Of a stretch of DNA of 64,000 nt, positions 24,829 to 35,108 are shown piece after piece. The stretch covers positions 620,001 through 684,000 of the forward strand of contig NZ_AP024908.1 in the NCBI RefSeq assembly GCF_024347135.1, in the 5' to 3' direction. The notes beneath the pieces were generated by a model, which ran no database searches, had not been told where the DNA came from, and was given only the letters and a program-made list of their open reading frames with translations. This DNA comes from Vibrio spartinae. Its GTDB lineage: Bacteria > Pseudomonadota > Gammaproteobacteria > Enterobacterales > Vibrionaceae. The position numbers and the translations under genes are program-made. Within the stretch, counting starts at the first letter, position 1. Every line of letters begins with the position of its first letter.

Positions 24829-24970
24829 GCCAACAAGTATGTCATTCTTTATCAACATCAAAATTACACCGAAAAAACCGACATGACTCGTATCATGAGA
24901 ATCATGCCCTTCCTCGCTATTCTTTCATTCGACATACTTCCAGCTCAATTCGTTGATGCGGTTTCTTTTT

Positions 24971-25927
24971 ATGACTATCCCCAGAACACAGTTGGTTTCT
25001 CCTGATATCACAGCCTACTATCACTGCGTGTCACGTTGCGTCCGACGAGCATTCTTATGCGGAGAAGATCAACTGACCGGGAAATCCTACGAACATCGAC
25101 GTTACTGGGTTGAACAACGTATTTTGGCTTTAGCCCAAGTATATTGTATCGACATCTGCGCCTATGCGGTGATGAGCAACCATTATCATTTGGTCGTTCA
25201 TCTTAACCGACAAAAAGCAGAACAATTATCGGACAGGGAAGTCATCATACGCTGGGGAAAGGAGCATCAGTTGCCATCATTGATCCTGAAATATCTAAAA
25301 AATCAGACGACCAATTCTGAAATTCAGACCTGTCGAACAATCATCTATCTTTGGCGAGAGCGACTCTATTCTCTAAGTTGGTTGATGAAAGAAATCAATT
25401 TCAGTATTGCTAAACAAGCGAATCAGGAAGATCAATGCCGCGGGCATTTCTGGGAAGGTCGATTTAAATCTCAGGCTTTACTAGATGAGAAAGCGCTGCT
25501 GGCAGCAATGGCCTATACAGATCTAAATCCGGTTCGAGCTGGCATCGCTAAAACACCAGAAGCTTCAGAGTATACATCGATTAAGAGACGGCTTGATTTA
25601 CTGAATGCAGCTCAAGCCCCACGCTCAAGGCTTTTTCCATTTGTTGGTGAATCCTCTCATAAAAAATCTGATGGGATTCCATTCCGCCTGATTGATTATA
25701 TTGAGTGGATTGATTGGGTTGGTCGACAAATTCGAGAAGGAAAACCGGGCCGTATTGACAACAAACAACCAACCATTCTCATCCGATTATCTACCAGTCA
25801 TCCCGACAACTTCGACTTATGTACCCGACTAGAACGTAAGCGATGTTTATGGGTCGGTTCATCAAAGCGACTTCAAGTCGTGAAACATCGATTGAATAGG
25901 CAACGTTTACATGGATTATCCATCTAA
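24971..25927 (+). CDS. REP-associated tyrosine transposase (RAYT, Y1/HUH type)
   Basis: A single-strand DNA transposase-like protein of the IS200/IS605 Y1 superfamily, 318 aa from the ATG at 24971 (a TTG at 24953 would add six residues). The HUH metal site is HYH at 71-73 in VMSNHYHLVVHL. The nucleophile is Tyr182 in AYTDLNPVRAGI, the classic RAYT signature. GHFWEGRFKSQALLDEKAL precedes it. The ribosome-binding site is weak. RAYTs are usually single-copy domesticated genes that recognise short chromosomal repeats; here the candidate is the GGACAGAC motif, present on both sides of the gene and across the window. No insertion-sequence ends are seen. Confidence 0.93.
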   Translation: MTIPRTQLVSPDITAYYHCVSRCVRRAFLCGEDQLTGKSYEHRRYWVEQRILALAQVYCIDICAYAVMSNHYHLVVHLNRQKAEQLSDREVIIRWGKEHQLPSLILKYLKNQTTNSEIQTCRTIIYLWRERLYSLSWLMKEINFSIAKQANQEDQCRGHFWEGRFKSQALLDEKALLAAMAYTDLNPVRAGIAKTPEASEYTSIKRRLDLLNAAQAPRSRLFPFVGESSHKKSDGIPFRLIDYIEWIDWVGRQIREGKPGRIDNKQPTILIRLSTSHPDNFDLCTRLERKRCLWVGSSKRLQVVKHRLNRQRLHGLSI

Positions 25928-26065
25928 ATAGCGCTCCAAATATCCGTTCAACTTGTATTTGACAACTGCACGAAGCCAGTCACTGGCCATACCCTTACAC
26001 CATTTAAAACTCATTCTATAATCCAACACTCTTATTCCATCTCAGAACATCGCTCAACTGACACC

Positions 26066-26179
26066 CATTAAGAACTCGCATTAAGAACTCGGCTGCGGAG
26101 TTGGAATGCCTGTCCTCGTAACTCTCGTAACTTAAACCCGGTTGAAACGTGTGTCCTTATTAATATGTCCTTATTAATA
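26066..26179 (-). repeat. degenerate GGACAGAC-family cluster between RAYT and macA
   Basis: A copy in reverse orientation, ATGCCTGTCCTCGTAA, lies at 26106-26121. Before it is a perfect 13-base tandem duplication, CATTAAGAACTCG (26066-26078 and 26079-26091). After it come TGTCCTTATTAATA twice (from ~26153 and ~26166). The 368-base gap (25928-26295) otherwise shows no gene. Confidence 0.7.
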
Positions 26180-26295
26180 TTAATGCTTATGAATGCCACT
26201 TGTGACTTACCAACGCTTGTGGCAGATTAACCATTCAAATATGTCTGAGATACACGTTGTTTATCCACTTTACTTACCATGGTCTCCCATCCTTT

Positions 26296-27477
26296 ATGAA
26301 AAAGCTTTCAAAACAATGGTTGTTATTCGGTATCATTTTACTCTTGGTTCTCTCAGTTGGTGTCACTTACTGGTGGCTGCAGCCGGAGCCACAGCCGGTT
26401 TACGCGACACAAACAGTCAAAAAAGGACACATTGAAAATAATGTCCTTGCGAATGGGATGTTACAAGCTTCCAAATTAGTCAGTGTCGGTGCCCAAGCCT
26501 CCGGACAGATTGTGACTTTACCCGTCAAGCTCGGTGAGCAAGTCAAAAAAGGGCAGCTCATCGCACAAATCGATAGCCTGACACAACAAAATAGTCTTAA
26601 AGAATCCCTTGCCTCGCTTACGAGTTTGAAAGCACAGTATCGTGCTAAACAAGCGCAAATCCGCCAAGCTCGACTGGCCTATAACCGTCAAAAAGCAATG
26701 CTGGCAGACAATGCCAGCTCCAAAGCCGATTATGAATTAGCCGAATCAAACCTCGCTGTCTATCAAGCAGAACTGGATCAACTGAGCGCCGGTATTGAAC
26801 AAGCTGAAATCAATGTTGATTCAGCCAAAGTCGATCTGGGTTATACAACAATTTCAGCACCGATGGACGGGACAGTCGTTTATACCGCAGTGGAAGTTGG
26901 CCAAACGGTGAATGCCAATCAGACAACCCCCACCATTGTTGAACTGGCAAACCTAAATCAGATGACAGTGAAAGCTGAAATATCCGAAGCAGACGTCATC
27001 CATGTTCATGCGGGGCAACCGGTCTACTTTACTATTCTAGGCCAGCCAAACCACCGTTATCACGCGACTTTACGTGCCATTGAACCCGGCCCGACTGTGA
27101 TGGACGGTGACGATAGTGATATGACATCGAATGATTCAGAAGCGATTTATTATAACGGTTTGTTTGATATTGATAATCCAGATGGTGTGCTACGTATCGG
27201 TATGACGGCACAAGTGACGATCGTCCTCAATCAATCTGACGATGCGTTGATGATTCCCTCTCAGATCTTACGCTCCAGTGACAATGATCCAAACGGTTAT
27301 CAAGTCCCGGTATTGGTGAAAGGCCAAGTCGAATTTCGTGATGTTACGATTGGTATTAACAATAAAGTCCGGGCGGAAGTTCTCAGTGGTTTGAACGAAG
27401 GCGATCAAGTGATTCTCAGTTTACCAAATGATGACTCACAGACACCCCGCCGTTTCCGCCGCTCAACGAGGATGTAA
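26296..27477 (+). CDS. macA: MacA-like periplasmic adaptor of a tripartite exporter
   Basis: The membrane-fusion protein linking the MacB-like ABC pump to an outer-membrane channel. The start chosen at 26296 gives MKKLSKQW and a single N-terminal membrane helix; a TTG at 26257 is the alternative. Domain order: biotinyl-lipoyl half (GQIVTLPVKLGEQVKKGQ), helical hairpin (~95-185), the second lipoyl half (YTTISAPMDGTVVYTAVEVG), beta barrel and membrane-proximal domain. Length of 393 aa is close to E. coli MacA (371). It carries an acidic loop (VMDGDDSDMTSNDSEA) not usual in MacA. macB starts 3 bases after its stop. Confidence 0.9.
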   Translation: MKKLSKQWLLFGIILLLVLSVGVTYWWLQPEPQPVYATQTVKKGHIENNVLANGMLQASKLVSVGAQASGQIVTLPVKLGEQVKKGQLIAQIDSLTQQNSLKESLASLTSLKAQYRAKQAQIRQARLAYNRQKAMLADNASSKADYELAESNLAVYQAELDQLSAGIEQAEINVDSAKVDLGYTTISAPMDGTVVYTAVEVGQTVNANQTTPTIVELANLNQMTVKAEISEADVIHVHAGQPVYFTILGQPNHRYHATLRAIEPGPTVMDGDDSDMTSNDSEAIYYNGLFDIDNPDGVLRIGMTAQVTIVLNQSDDALMIPSQILRSSDNDPNGYQVPVLVKGQVEFRDVTIGINNKVRAEVLSGLNEGDQVILSLPNDDSQTPRRFRRSTRM

Positions 27478-27480
27478 CAG

Positions 27481-29427
27481 ATGAAGGATGCATTACTCCA
27501 TTTGTCTGGTGTATCTCGCAGTTTTCCTGCCGGAGAACAGACGCTGACGGTTTTGAAAGACATCGATTTGACGATTGAGCGCGGTGAAATGGTCGCCATT
27601 GTCGGCGCCTCCGGTTCGGGGAAATCGACACTGATGAATATTCTTGGTTGTCTCGATAAACCCTCACAAGGTCATTATCTCATTAATGGCCAAGATACCT
27701 CGACAATGCGGGGAGATGATCTGGCCCAACTCCGTCGGGAATATTTTGGGTTTATCTTCCAACGCTATCATTTATTGGGTGATTTAACCGCAGTCAATAA
27801 TGTTGAAGTTCCGTCCGTTTACGCAGGGAAAGCGCGCAAAAGTCGTCGAGAGCGATCCAGTCAACTGTTAACACGTCTTGGATTGGGTGAGCGTTTAGAT
27901 CATAAGCCCAGTCAGCTCAGTGGTGGACAGCAGCAACGAGTCAGTGTCGCCCGGGCACTGATAAACGGTGGCGATGTCATTTTAGCGGACGAACCTACTG
28001 GCGCTTTGGATAGTCACAGCGGTGAAGAGATGCTCAAGCTATTACAAGAGCTGCACCAAGATGGACACACGATTATCATCGTTACCCATGATATGCACGT
28101 TGCACAATTCGCCGACCGCATCATTGAAATTAAAGATGGTGAAATCATTCGTGATCAACAGCATCACGCACAACGACATCAGACACAGCGACAACCGCCA
28201 TCTCCGCAGGTTCAACGTTGGTTCAACTGGGATCGTTACATCGAAGCGTTCAAAATGGCTCTGCTTGCCATGTCGAGCCATCGACTCCGAACGTTTTTGA
28301 CTATGCTGGGAATTATTATCGGCATTGCATCTGTCGTATCGGTTGTTGCCTTAGGTACCGGATCACGACAAGCCATTTTGAAAAACATCAGTTCCATGGG
28401 TACCAACACCATCGATATTCGGCCGGGAAGCGGATTCGGTGACCGGCGAGCCAATCGAATCAGAACGCTGAGTGCCAGTGATGGTGATGCACTGAAAATA
28501 CTACCTTTTGTCGATAGCGTGACCCCGTCCATCAGTAGTAGTGTCACCATTCGCTATACCAATCAGGCTGTGACAGCCAGTGTTGAAGGGGTCGGGCCTG
28601 AATATTTCCGTGTCAGAGGTTACGAGATTGCAACAGGGCAATACTGGGATAGCAACAGTGTTCAGTCATTAGCACAGGAAGCGGTGATTGATAACAATAC
28701 AAAACAGTCACTGTTTCCACGGAGCGACCCTATCGGTCAAGTCATTTTTCTCAATACATTACCCGTGCGAATCATCGGTGTCACCCAACCGAGAGAAAGT
28801 CCATTCGGCAATAATGATTCACTAAGAGTCTGGGTTCCCTATACCACCGTAGCGGGTCGGATGCTCGGTCGCCCTCATTTAGACCGACTCACCGTTAGAA
28901 TCAATGACTCCGCACCCAGCCAAGCGGCCGAGCAGGCGATCATCTCGCTTCTGACAATGCGTCACGGCACGCAAGACTTCTTTACGATTAACACAGATAC
29001 CATCCGCCAGAATATTGAAAAAACAACCGCGACAATGACCCTACTCATTTCGGCCATTGCTGTTATCTCGCTCATTGTCGGCGGTATCGGTGTCATGAAT
29101 ATTATGCTGGTTTCCGTTACGGAAAGAACCCGGGAAATCGGGGTTCGTATGGCGGTCGGCGCGAGACAAAGTGACATCTTACGCCAGTTTCTGATTGAAG
29201 CAGTACTGGTTTGCCTCTGTGGGGGTATATTAGGCATTTCTCTCGCCTTCCTGATTGGCGTCATATTCTCGTATAGTGGTGGTGGCAACAACTTCCAGAT
29301 GATTTATTCCACAACATCCATTATCACTGCATTTCTCTGCTCAACACTTATTGGGGTGCTGTTCGGATTTTTACCTGCACGTAATGCGGCACGTCTGGAT
29401 CCAATCGAAGCGCTGGCAAGGGATTAA
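27481..29427 (+). CDS. macB: MacB-like ABC exporter (ATPase-permease fusion)
   Basis: At 648 aa it matches the length of E. coli MacB. The N-terminal ATPase has Walker [16 protein letters not shown], signature [15 protein letters not shown] and Walker [15 protein letters not shown] linker with a His/Gln-rich stretch ([13 protein letters not shown]) leads to the permease: a first membrane helix (~275-300), a large periplasmic domain (~300-525) and three C-terminal helices with [18 protein letters not shown]. MacB drives export of macrolides, lipopeptides or haem-like compounds through a TolC channel by mechanotransmission. The true substrate here is not predictable. Confidence 0.94.
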   Translation: MKDALLHLSGVSRSFPAGEQTLTVLKDIDLTIERGEMVAIVGASGSGKSTLMNILGCLDKPSQGHYLINGQDTSTMRGDDLAQLRREYFGFIFQRYHLLGDLTAVNNVEVPSVYAGKARKSRRERSSQLLTRLGLGERLDHKPSQLSGGQQQRVSVARALINGGDVILADEPTGALDSHSGEEMLKLLQELHQDGHTIIIVTHDMHVAQFADRIIEIKDGEIIRDQQHHAQRHQTQRQPPSPQVQRWFNWDRYIEAFKMALLAMSSHRLRTFLTMLGIIIGIASVVSVVALGTGSRQAILKNISSMGTNTIDIRPGSGFGDRRANRIRTLSASDGDALKILPFVDSVTPSISSSVTIRYTNQAVTASVEGVGPEYFRVRGYEIATGQYWDSNSVQSLAQEAVIDNNTKQSLFPRSDPIGQVIFLNTLPVRIIGVTQPRESPFGNNDSLRVWVPYTTVAGRMLGRPHLDRLTVRINDSAPSQAAEQAIISLLTMRHGTQDFFTINTDTIRQNIEKTTATMTLLISAIAVISLIVGGIGVMNIMLVSVTERTREIGVRMAVGARQSDILRQFLIEAVLVCLCGGILGISLAFLIGVIFSYSGGGNNFQMIYSTTSIITAFLCSTLIGVLFGFLPARNAARLDPIEALARD

Positions 29428-29433
29428 TGACCA

Positions 29434-30834
29434 ATGAATTCAATCATGATCAAACCATTGTTGCACATTGCGATATCAACCCTGCTGCTATCGGGTTGTT
29501 CCTCGCTAACTCACACCAAGTTCACACCGCCACAAGTAGACGTTCCGGCGGCATGGCAAACCCAACAAGTGACCGATCAGGTCAGCCTTAGCCCATGGTG
29601 GGAACGATTTAACGATCCGGTACTCAATCGACTCATTCAACAGATGTTGCGCATCAATAATGATCTGACGCTGGCAACACTGACACTGCAAAAAGCGCGT
29701 CTGGAAGCCGGCCTGAGTGAAACGGATCAATACCCTGAATTGTCATCGACACTTGCCGCTTCACACTCGAAACGATTAGATTCAGGCACCAATAGTAAAA
29801 ATTACTCGGCCAACCTTTCTGTTCGCTATGAATTGGATCTATGGGGACGGGTCGCTTCATCCGTCAATGCAGCCCAATGGACCGCAATTGCCAGTGCCGC
29901 AGACAGAGAAAGTACCGCACAAAGCCTCGCCTCAACGACGGCTTCACTCTATTGGCAAATTGGTTACCTAAAAGAACGGGTCGCACTCAGTGACAAGAGT
30001 ATCGCTTATGCCAAACAAATTCTGGCGCTGGCGCAACGCCAATATCACAGTGGTGCCGTTTCCGAACTGGATGTTCTGGAAGCCAAACGTAGTTTAGCCG
30101 GGCAACAAGCTGCCCATAGTGACTTGCTGCAATCTTTGACCGAAGCAGAAAATGCGATGGCAATACTCTTCAATCAGCCACCGAAACAGGGTGAATTACA
30201 GATTCAGTCGCTCCCTAAAGAGCCGATTCCCGAAGTGGCTGCGGGCGTTCCGGCGGATCTGTTGATCAGAAGACCAGATGTCAAAGCTGCTCTTTATGAA
30301 CTGAAATCAGCATTGGCGACCAGCGATGCAACGGTTGCCGGATACTTACCGACGCTGACGCTGACCAGTTCTGTTGGAGACGCTTCTTCGCAGTTGCGTC
30401 ATCTTCTGACCGATCCACTCGGCACGCTGGGGGCAGAAATGATCCTGCCTTTTTTACAATGGAATCAAATGTCCCTGAACCGAAAAATCGCGCAAACCAA
30501 TTATCGAACGGCACTGGTGAATTATCGTCAGACCCTGTATACCGCGATGACGGATGTTGATAATGCGCTCTCAGCGAAACAGCACTATCAATATCAAGGG
30601 TTTAGACTCAAAGAGCAGTATGACGCAGCAACAGCGGCAGAGCAGATTTATGCCAGTCAGTATCATCATGGTGCCGTGAGTATCCGAGACTGGTTAGATG
30701 CACAAGAAAACCAACGCAGTGCGCAGGAGTCGTTACTGGAGAACCGTTATAACCAGTACCATATTCAGGCCACGTTATATCAGGCGCTGGGAGGAAGCGA
30801 TATCGCCCCCCCTTTAACCGCGTCCAATCCTTAA
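29434..30834 (+). CDS. TolC/NodT-family outer-membrane efflux lipoprotein
   Basis: The outer-membrane channel of the exporter, 466 aa. The signal peptide ends in a lipobox (LLLSG-C), as in the OprM/CusC/NodT type rather than TolC. Two outer-membrane-efflux-protein repeats are present, with PWWERFNDPVLNRLIQQML at the start and AKRSLAGQQAAHSDLLQSL in the first helical hairpin, then VPADLLIRRPDVKAALYEL, a strong marker of the NodT family. It starts 6 bases after macB stops, so macA-macB-channel form one operon encoding a whole tripartite pump. Confidence 0.93.
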   Translation: MNSIMIKPLLHIAISTLLLSGCSSLTHTKFTPPQVDVPAAWQTQQVTDQVSLSPWWERFNDPVLNRLIQQMLRINNDLTLATLTLQKARLEAGLSETDQYPELSSTLAASHSKRLDSGTNSKNYSANLSVRYELDLWGRVASSVNAAQWTAIASAADRESTAQSLASTTASLYWQIGYLKERVALSDKSIAYAKQILALAQRQYHSGAVSELDVLEAKRSLAGQQAAHSDLLQSLTEAENAMAILFNQPPKQGELQIQSLPKEPIPEVAAGVPADLLIRRPDVKAALYELKSALATSDATVAGYLPTLTLTSSVGDASSQLRHLLTDPLGTLGAEMILPFLQWNQMSLNRKIAQTNYRTALVNYRQTLYTAMTDVDNALSAKQHYQYQGFRLKEQYDAATAAEQIYASQYHHGAVSIRDWLDAQENQRSAQESLLENRYNQYHIQATLYQALGGSDIAPPLTASNP

Positions 30835-30917
30835 CGCATCGATATGGCGGTATTGATCAGCACACAACCAAACGGCCGGTGTAAACCGGCTGCAGTGCTG
30901 AACTCAAGGTTCTGAAT

Positions 30918-31301
30918 TCAAAACTCAGAGGGGTGGTATCTCAGATATCGCCCACTCACCCAAGAGACTTCATTTCTGAACTGAATCATCGCCCAGCCAC
31001 GAGAAAAACGATAAACATAAATGTTCTCGCCGTATTCCAGCTGACCAACCGGCCGACCATCCAGTAAATTATCGCCACGCACATTTAACCGTTTTGCCGT
31101 CACCACATAGTTGCCAGCACCCCGGTAAAGTTTTTCCCGGCTCTCTTTATGAGCGGATAACATCGGCTGAAGCTGATGATATCCACTATTCTGAACATGA
31201 TGACATGTCTGTCCTTTCAAACAGCTATTGGCTTGAGCGGTGAGTGTGAAAGACAACCCCATACAGCACAACATTATTATTTTCATACTTTTTTTCATCA
31301 T
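30918..31301 (-). CDS. exported SH3-domain protein
   Basis: A small exported protein, about 127 aa from the ATG pair at 31301. Signal peptide KKSMKIIMLCCMGLSFTLTA, cleavage near QA-NS. After a Cys-containing segment (SCLKGQTCHHV) comes a bacterial SH3 domain (~60-125): YVVTAKRLNVRGDNLLDGRP and YGENIYVYRFSRGWAMIQF, then WVSGRYLRYH. Bacterial SH3 domains of this type often bind peptidoglycan. The DNA for LKGQT is a copy of the GGACAGAC motif (31207-31220). The upstream 60 bases hold several CATACTTT repeats, which make the exact start uncertain. Confidence 0.78.
   Translation of the reverse strand: MMKKSMKIIMLCCMGLSFTLTAQANSCLKGQTCHHVQNSGYHQLQPMLSAHKESREKLYRGAGNYVVTAKRLNVRGDNLLDGRPVGQLEYGENIYVYRFSRGWAMIQFRNEVSWVSGRYLRYHPSEF
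31207..31220 (-). repeat. GGACAGAC-family repeat inside the SH3-protein gene
   Basis: GTCTGTCCTTTCAA is the reverse complement of the motif and is identical to the intergenic copy at 50257-50270. On the coding strand it gives Lys-Gly-Gln-Thr between two cysteines of the mature N-terminus. Confidence 0.6.
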
Positions 31302-32009
31302 TTTTTCATACTTTCTTTCATACTTTTCATATACGACCTTGCAGCATGACCCAACTGAAAATAACCGCATTGACGTATATTCTATACACAACTGATTTCA
31401 AGATACAGTTATCGTATAACAATGACGCATCCTAATTCAGGATATGAATGATTTGGTTGATAATCACCCATTGCCCCCAGCAGTCATGTTCTCTCTCAGA
31501 GAAAGGCTGGGTGCAAAACGTGACTTCGCTATTGACTAGAGAATCAGCGATTTGAACGCGAATGAGACTGCTATCTTAAAAAATGCCGTACACCGGATTT
31601 TTATTTATGCCATTTTTAGCAGTTATAAAAACTAGCTACCAACAACATTTATAAGGCAGTGAAGATGAACAGCAAGATAATTAGCTTCTTCATTTGATAT
31701 ATTTTATTTGTACGTATAAAAAATATAATCACGAGATTTAAATGCACCATTCATTGCTTTAGGATATTTAAAATAAAAATACTCAAATAGAGGAAAATCA
31801 TTATCATGTTACATTTGTCTAGTGCAGAATCTCTCTAGAAAAAATCAATGTGAGCAATACATCTCATATAGTGAATCACCCAACGCTTCAACATACAAGT
31901 GGTTAACTAAAACTGGCCATGATTTGAGCGTTTTCCTAATAAAAATAACCTTATCATCTTCATAAGAAAACATTATTCTATCCTTTAAATTTAAAGTGTA
32001 TTGATAATA
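31302..32009. other. AT-rich gene-free stretch
   Basis: About 700 bases with no supported gene. The first part holds repeated CATACTTT words before the SH3 gene. From ~31570 the DNA becomes very AT-rich with poly-A and poly-T runs, unlike its left neighbours, and stays so through 33.5 kb, matching the base bias of surface-polysaccharide DNA. Confidence 0.4.
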
Positions 32010-33035
32010 TCAAATGGAATGAAAATAAAATTCCCGATACCAGTTTACGAATTCCAAAATACCATCACTATAATGCGTTTGAGGTTGGTATCCTGTTAGA
32101 TTTTTCAGTAAAGTACAATCAGCCCAGGTTGCTGGAACATCACCCTGTTGCATCGGAAGATAATTTTTTTTCGCTTTCATGTGCAATGAATCTTCGATGG
32201 CTTCAATAAAGTCCATCAATTTGACTTTTTCTGAGTTCCCAATATTTACGATGCGAAATGGGGCAACACTGCTGGCATTCTCATCATAATCATTTTCTAA
32301 CGTTCGACGCGGAATTCGCTCAAGTAGCAGAATGATTGCTTGTGTAAGGTCGGCAACATAGGTGAAATCACGATACATTTCACCACCATTATAAATATCA
32401 ATGGGATCACCATTTAATATACACTGAGTAAATTTAAAAAGAGCCATGTCAGGTCTTCCCCATGGTCCATAAACAGTAAAAAACCGGAATACCGTGATAG
32501 GGAGCTCAAATAGATGGGAGTATGAATGTGCCATAATTTCACCACATTTTTTAGTGGCAGCATAAAATGTCAGTGGATTATCGGTATGCTGACTTTCATC
32601 AAATGGTAATGATGTATTCGCTCCATAGACCGAAGATGTCGACGCCATAAGCAGATGCTTCACTCGCGTAATACGCGCGCATTCAAGAATGTTAAACGTG
32701 CCAGTAATATTAGTATCCAAATATTCATTCGGATGATCAATGCTATAGCGTACACCTGCTTGAGCAGCCAAATGAACAATAACCTCAGCTTGGCTCTCTT
32801 CACAGACTGACAATAACTTCTTCTTATCTTCCAACCTAATGGTGGTATGCTGATAAGAAGAGTATTCTTGAAGAATACTAAGTCTTTTTTTCTTCAACTC
32901 GACATCATAATAATCAGTCAGTGCGTCAACACCCGTAACTTTCAACCCCATCTGCAACAAATGAAGAGTCAGATGAAAGCCTATAAACCCAGCGGAACCT
33001 GTCACTAATATATTTTTCACTATAACCTCACACAT
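32010..33035 (-). CDS. UDP-glucuronate 4-epimerase-like NAD-dependent epimerase
   Basis: An extended short-chain dehydrogenase/epimerase acting on a UDP-hexuronic acid, supplying galacturonate-type sugars for capsule or LPS. The start at 33035 has GGGGAG 6 bases upstream. Features: Rossmann motif GSAGFIG, GVDALTDYYDVELKKKRL, HLAAQAGVRYSIDHP, a catalytic STSSVYG serine, YAATK (YxxxK) and FFTVYGPWGRPDMALFKFT, all typical of CapI/WbpP-like UDP-glucuronate epimerases. Length of 341 aa is normal. It stands alone beside insertion-sequence debris and is more AT-rich than the core genes, suggesting a leftover of a polysaccharide locus. Confidence 0.88.
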   Translation of the reverse strand: MCEVIVKNILVTGSAGFIGFHLTLHLLQMGLKVTGVDALTDYYDVELKKKRLSILQEYSSYQHTTIRLEDKKKLLSVCEESQAEVIVHLAAQAGVRYSIDHPNEYLDTNITGTFNILECARITRVKHLLMASTSSVYGANTSLPFDESQHTDNPLTFYAATKKCGEIMAHSYSHLFELPITVFRFFTVYGPWGRPDMALFKFTQCILNGDPIDIYNGGEMYRDFTYVADLTQAIILLLERIPRRTLENDYDENASSVAPFRIVNIGNSEKVKLMDFIEAIEDSLHMKAKKNYLPMQQGDVPATWADCTLLKNLTGYQPQTHYSDGILEFVNWYREFYFHSI

Positions 33036-33440
33036 AATGTTCTCCCCAACTGAAAATGGTCTAGTATCCACGAAGATGGAATCTGATTCTCCTTACCCAT
33101 TACAGCGATAGATTTCGGCAGTTATACAAAGCCATCTGACTGCTAATGATTATCGAGAATGGCGACAATTGCCCAGGTTATCGCAATACCCGTTTATTTC
33201 AGTGCAAATGGGAAAGCTCTACTTACCAACATACATTTTCTGGGGAGAATTACATTTAAATATGCTTTATTTTCCAATTTTTATTAACAAATAAACTCAA
33301 ACAATAAAATTAATTTGATTAGCTTCTAATTTAACAGGTGCAATAATGTCAACATTATTAATATAGAGAGTTTATTTCTTATAATTGAATTATAAATAAA
33401 ACGTCGACTATAAATTATATATTGGTAAAACACCAGATCT

Positions 33441-33679
33441 CTATACACTATCAAACTTCTGAGAACACTGCCTTTCATACTTATTTGGTGACAGTCTACA
33501 ATTAGTACCATGATTCCATTTAGGGTTGAAGCACTCGATATAATCAAATATCTCTGAGCGAGCTTCATCACAGATTTTGTCTGTTTTCCTCTTTATCCGA
33601 TCTTTCTTCAGTAACGAGAAAAAACTTTACCTACAGCATTATAATGATAGTTTCCCTTGCGACCCATGCTGATTTTCAT
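33441..33679 (-). pseudogene. IS3-family transposase OrfB, C-terminal remnant with frameshift
   Basis: Reading the minus strand from 33679 gives MKISMGRKGNYHYNAVGKVF, then after a one-base shift FFSLLKKDRIKRKTDKI, DEARSEIFDYIECFNPKWNH and LSPNKYERQCSQKFDSV stop. This matches the end of IS3-family OrfB (typically MSRKGNCYDNAVAESFF...). A base deletion near 33618 breaks the frame and the rest of the element is missing. Not functional. Confidence 0.8.
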
Positions 33680-33740
33680 ATTGTGTTCCTTTAAGAAGCT
33701 TCGTCAATCACTAGAAGTATATATTGAACATTCTGTCTGA

Positions 33741-34665
33741 GTGGATAAGAACTTTTCTCTTCGATCCTCGACGCCAAATAATATAGCAAGGTTTAAACTT
33801 GAAGCTGCATATTTGGTCCTTGACCAAGGTTATTCTATACCTGAAGCCAGCTGTTCCCTTGATATCGGTGAAACGGTTCTCCGACATTGGGTTAAACAGC
33901 TTGAACAAGAGAGAACTGGCGTAATGCCAGGCAATAAAGCGTTAACGCCTGAGCAGCAAAAATTCAGGAGCTTGAAGCCAGAATTAATCGTTTGTAACGA
34001 GAAAAAGCCATATTAAAAAAGGCTTCAGCTCTCTTAATGGCGGATGAATGAGAACGTACGCGCTGATAGACCAATTGAGGGAGCATGAAGACACCGAACT
34101 GGTCTGTGCATCATTCGATATCGCTACATCTTTTTTTATGGTTATTTAAATCGTCGTCAATCTATTGATTTAAATAAAATTACTTAGCGAGCTGAAACGG
34201 CTATTTCGAATTAGCCGAGGCTCAGCAGGAAGTTGGATGCTCATTTCGATGATGAAAGCTATCGGATATCAGGTCGGTCGCTTCAAAGTCCGTCGCTTAA
34301 TGAAAGAAGCTGGCTTAATATCAAAGCAACCCGGTGTTCACCGTTATAAAACCGGTGGTATGAAACGATCCGATATACCCAATCAGCTCACCAGACAGTT
34401 TGATGTTCATTCTCCAAACGAAGTTTGGTGTGGTGACATCACTTACATCTGGGCTGAAGGTCGTTGGCGTTATCTGACTGTCATTCTCGATTTATACACT
34501 CGTCAAGTGGTCATCCGCAGTTTAAAATCGGAATGGATACCAGAAATGGGTTACTCATCGGTTCGGGAAGCAAAACAAGATATCAGTGGACCTGATGGAC
34601 TATTACAACTGGCAACAACCTCATCAACGTATACGCTCAATTCTCAGCGTAATTCCATAATCTGA
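33741..34665 (+). pseudogene. decayed IS3-family element (OrfA and OrfB remnants)
   Basis: OrfA begins at 33741 with the helix-turn-helix segment FKLEAAYLVLDQGYSIPEAS and HWVKQLEQERTG. A missing base near 33960 and a TAA at ~33999 break the coiled-coil end, which is still readable in another frame up to LLMADE stop. OrfB is readable from ~34050 (YALIDQLREHEDTELVCASF) with internal stops, then as a clear run from ~34190 (LFRISRGSAGSWMLISMMKA) to GDITYIWAEGRWRYLTVILD, which has the first catalytic Asp. An internal deletion after DLYTRQVV joins to SLKSEWIPEMGYSSVREAKQ, removing the second Asp. Not functional. Confidence 0.85.
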
Positions 34666-34747
34666 GTGAAGACCGATAATGACAGTCGTCATTACTTAAC
34701 TGGAGGTCTTCACCATGTCACTTTCACCGCAAGCCTAGCTTGGGGTC

Positions 34748-34888
34748 TGCTATAGCATTGTGGAAACTGCAAAGCTGAATGGGCTTTAACCCTACGAATA
34801 CCTTCATACCGTTCTGACTAAACTACCGTATGCCGAGACGGTAGAGCAAATCGAATCTCTTCTTCCGTGGAATATCGCCAGAGGTTAA
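34748..34888 (+). pseudogene. IS66-family TnpC, C-terminal remnant
   Basis: One frame reads CYSIVETAKLNGL, stop, PYEYLHTVLTKLPYAETVEQ, IESLLPWNIARG stop. This is the well-known end of IS66 TnpC transposases (YSLIETAKxNGLxPYxYL...LLPW). The internal TAA and lack of any upstream transposase show that it is a fragment. A GTGAAGACC/GGTCTTCAC inverted repeat (34666-34674, 34705-34713) lies between it and the IS3 remnant. Confidence 0.82.
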
Positions 34889-35108
34889 TACTTCTGGCTA
34901 TCAACCTTAATACTGCTGAGAATAAATCGCTTACTCATCAACATAATGATGGCGTTCCGCCTGCAATTGCCGAAAATCGGCCTAACCGCGTGTCCGGTTT
35001 TAGTTACCTCTATATTTCTCCTTAGGTGTCTTTAAGGTAGTTGGAATTTTGTAGGTATTGTTCTCTCAGAAAGAAACGAAAAACTCACCAACAACATTTT
35101 TGGCCAAA

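Noticed and set aside
24255..24845. 196-codon open frame on the minus strand opposite the coiled-coil lipoprotein gene
   Set aside because: Its composition mirrors the Gln/Lys-rich plus-strand gene; no ribosome-binding site or family likeness.
24953..25927. RAYT gene as part of an intact IS200/IS605 element
   Set aside because: No tnpB, no IS-type hairpin ends and a RAYT-type C-terminus; a stand-alone domesticated gene is more likely.
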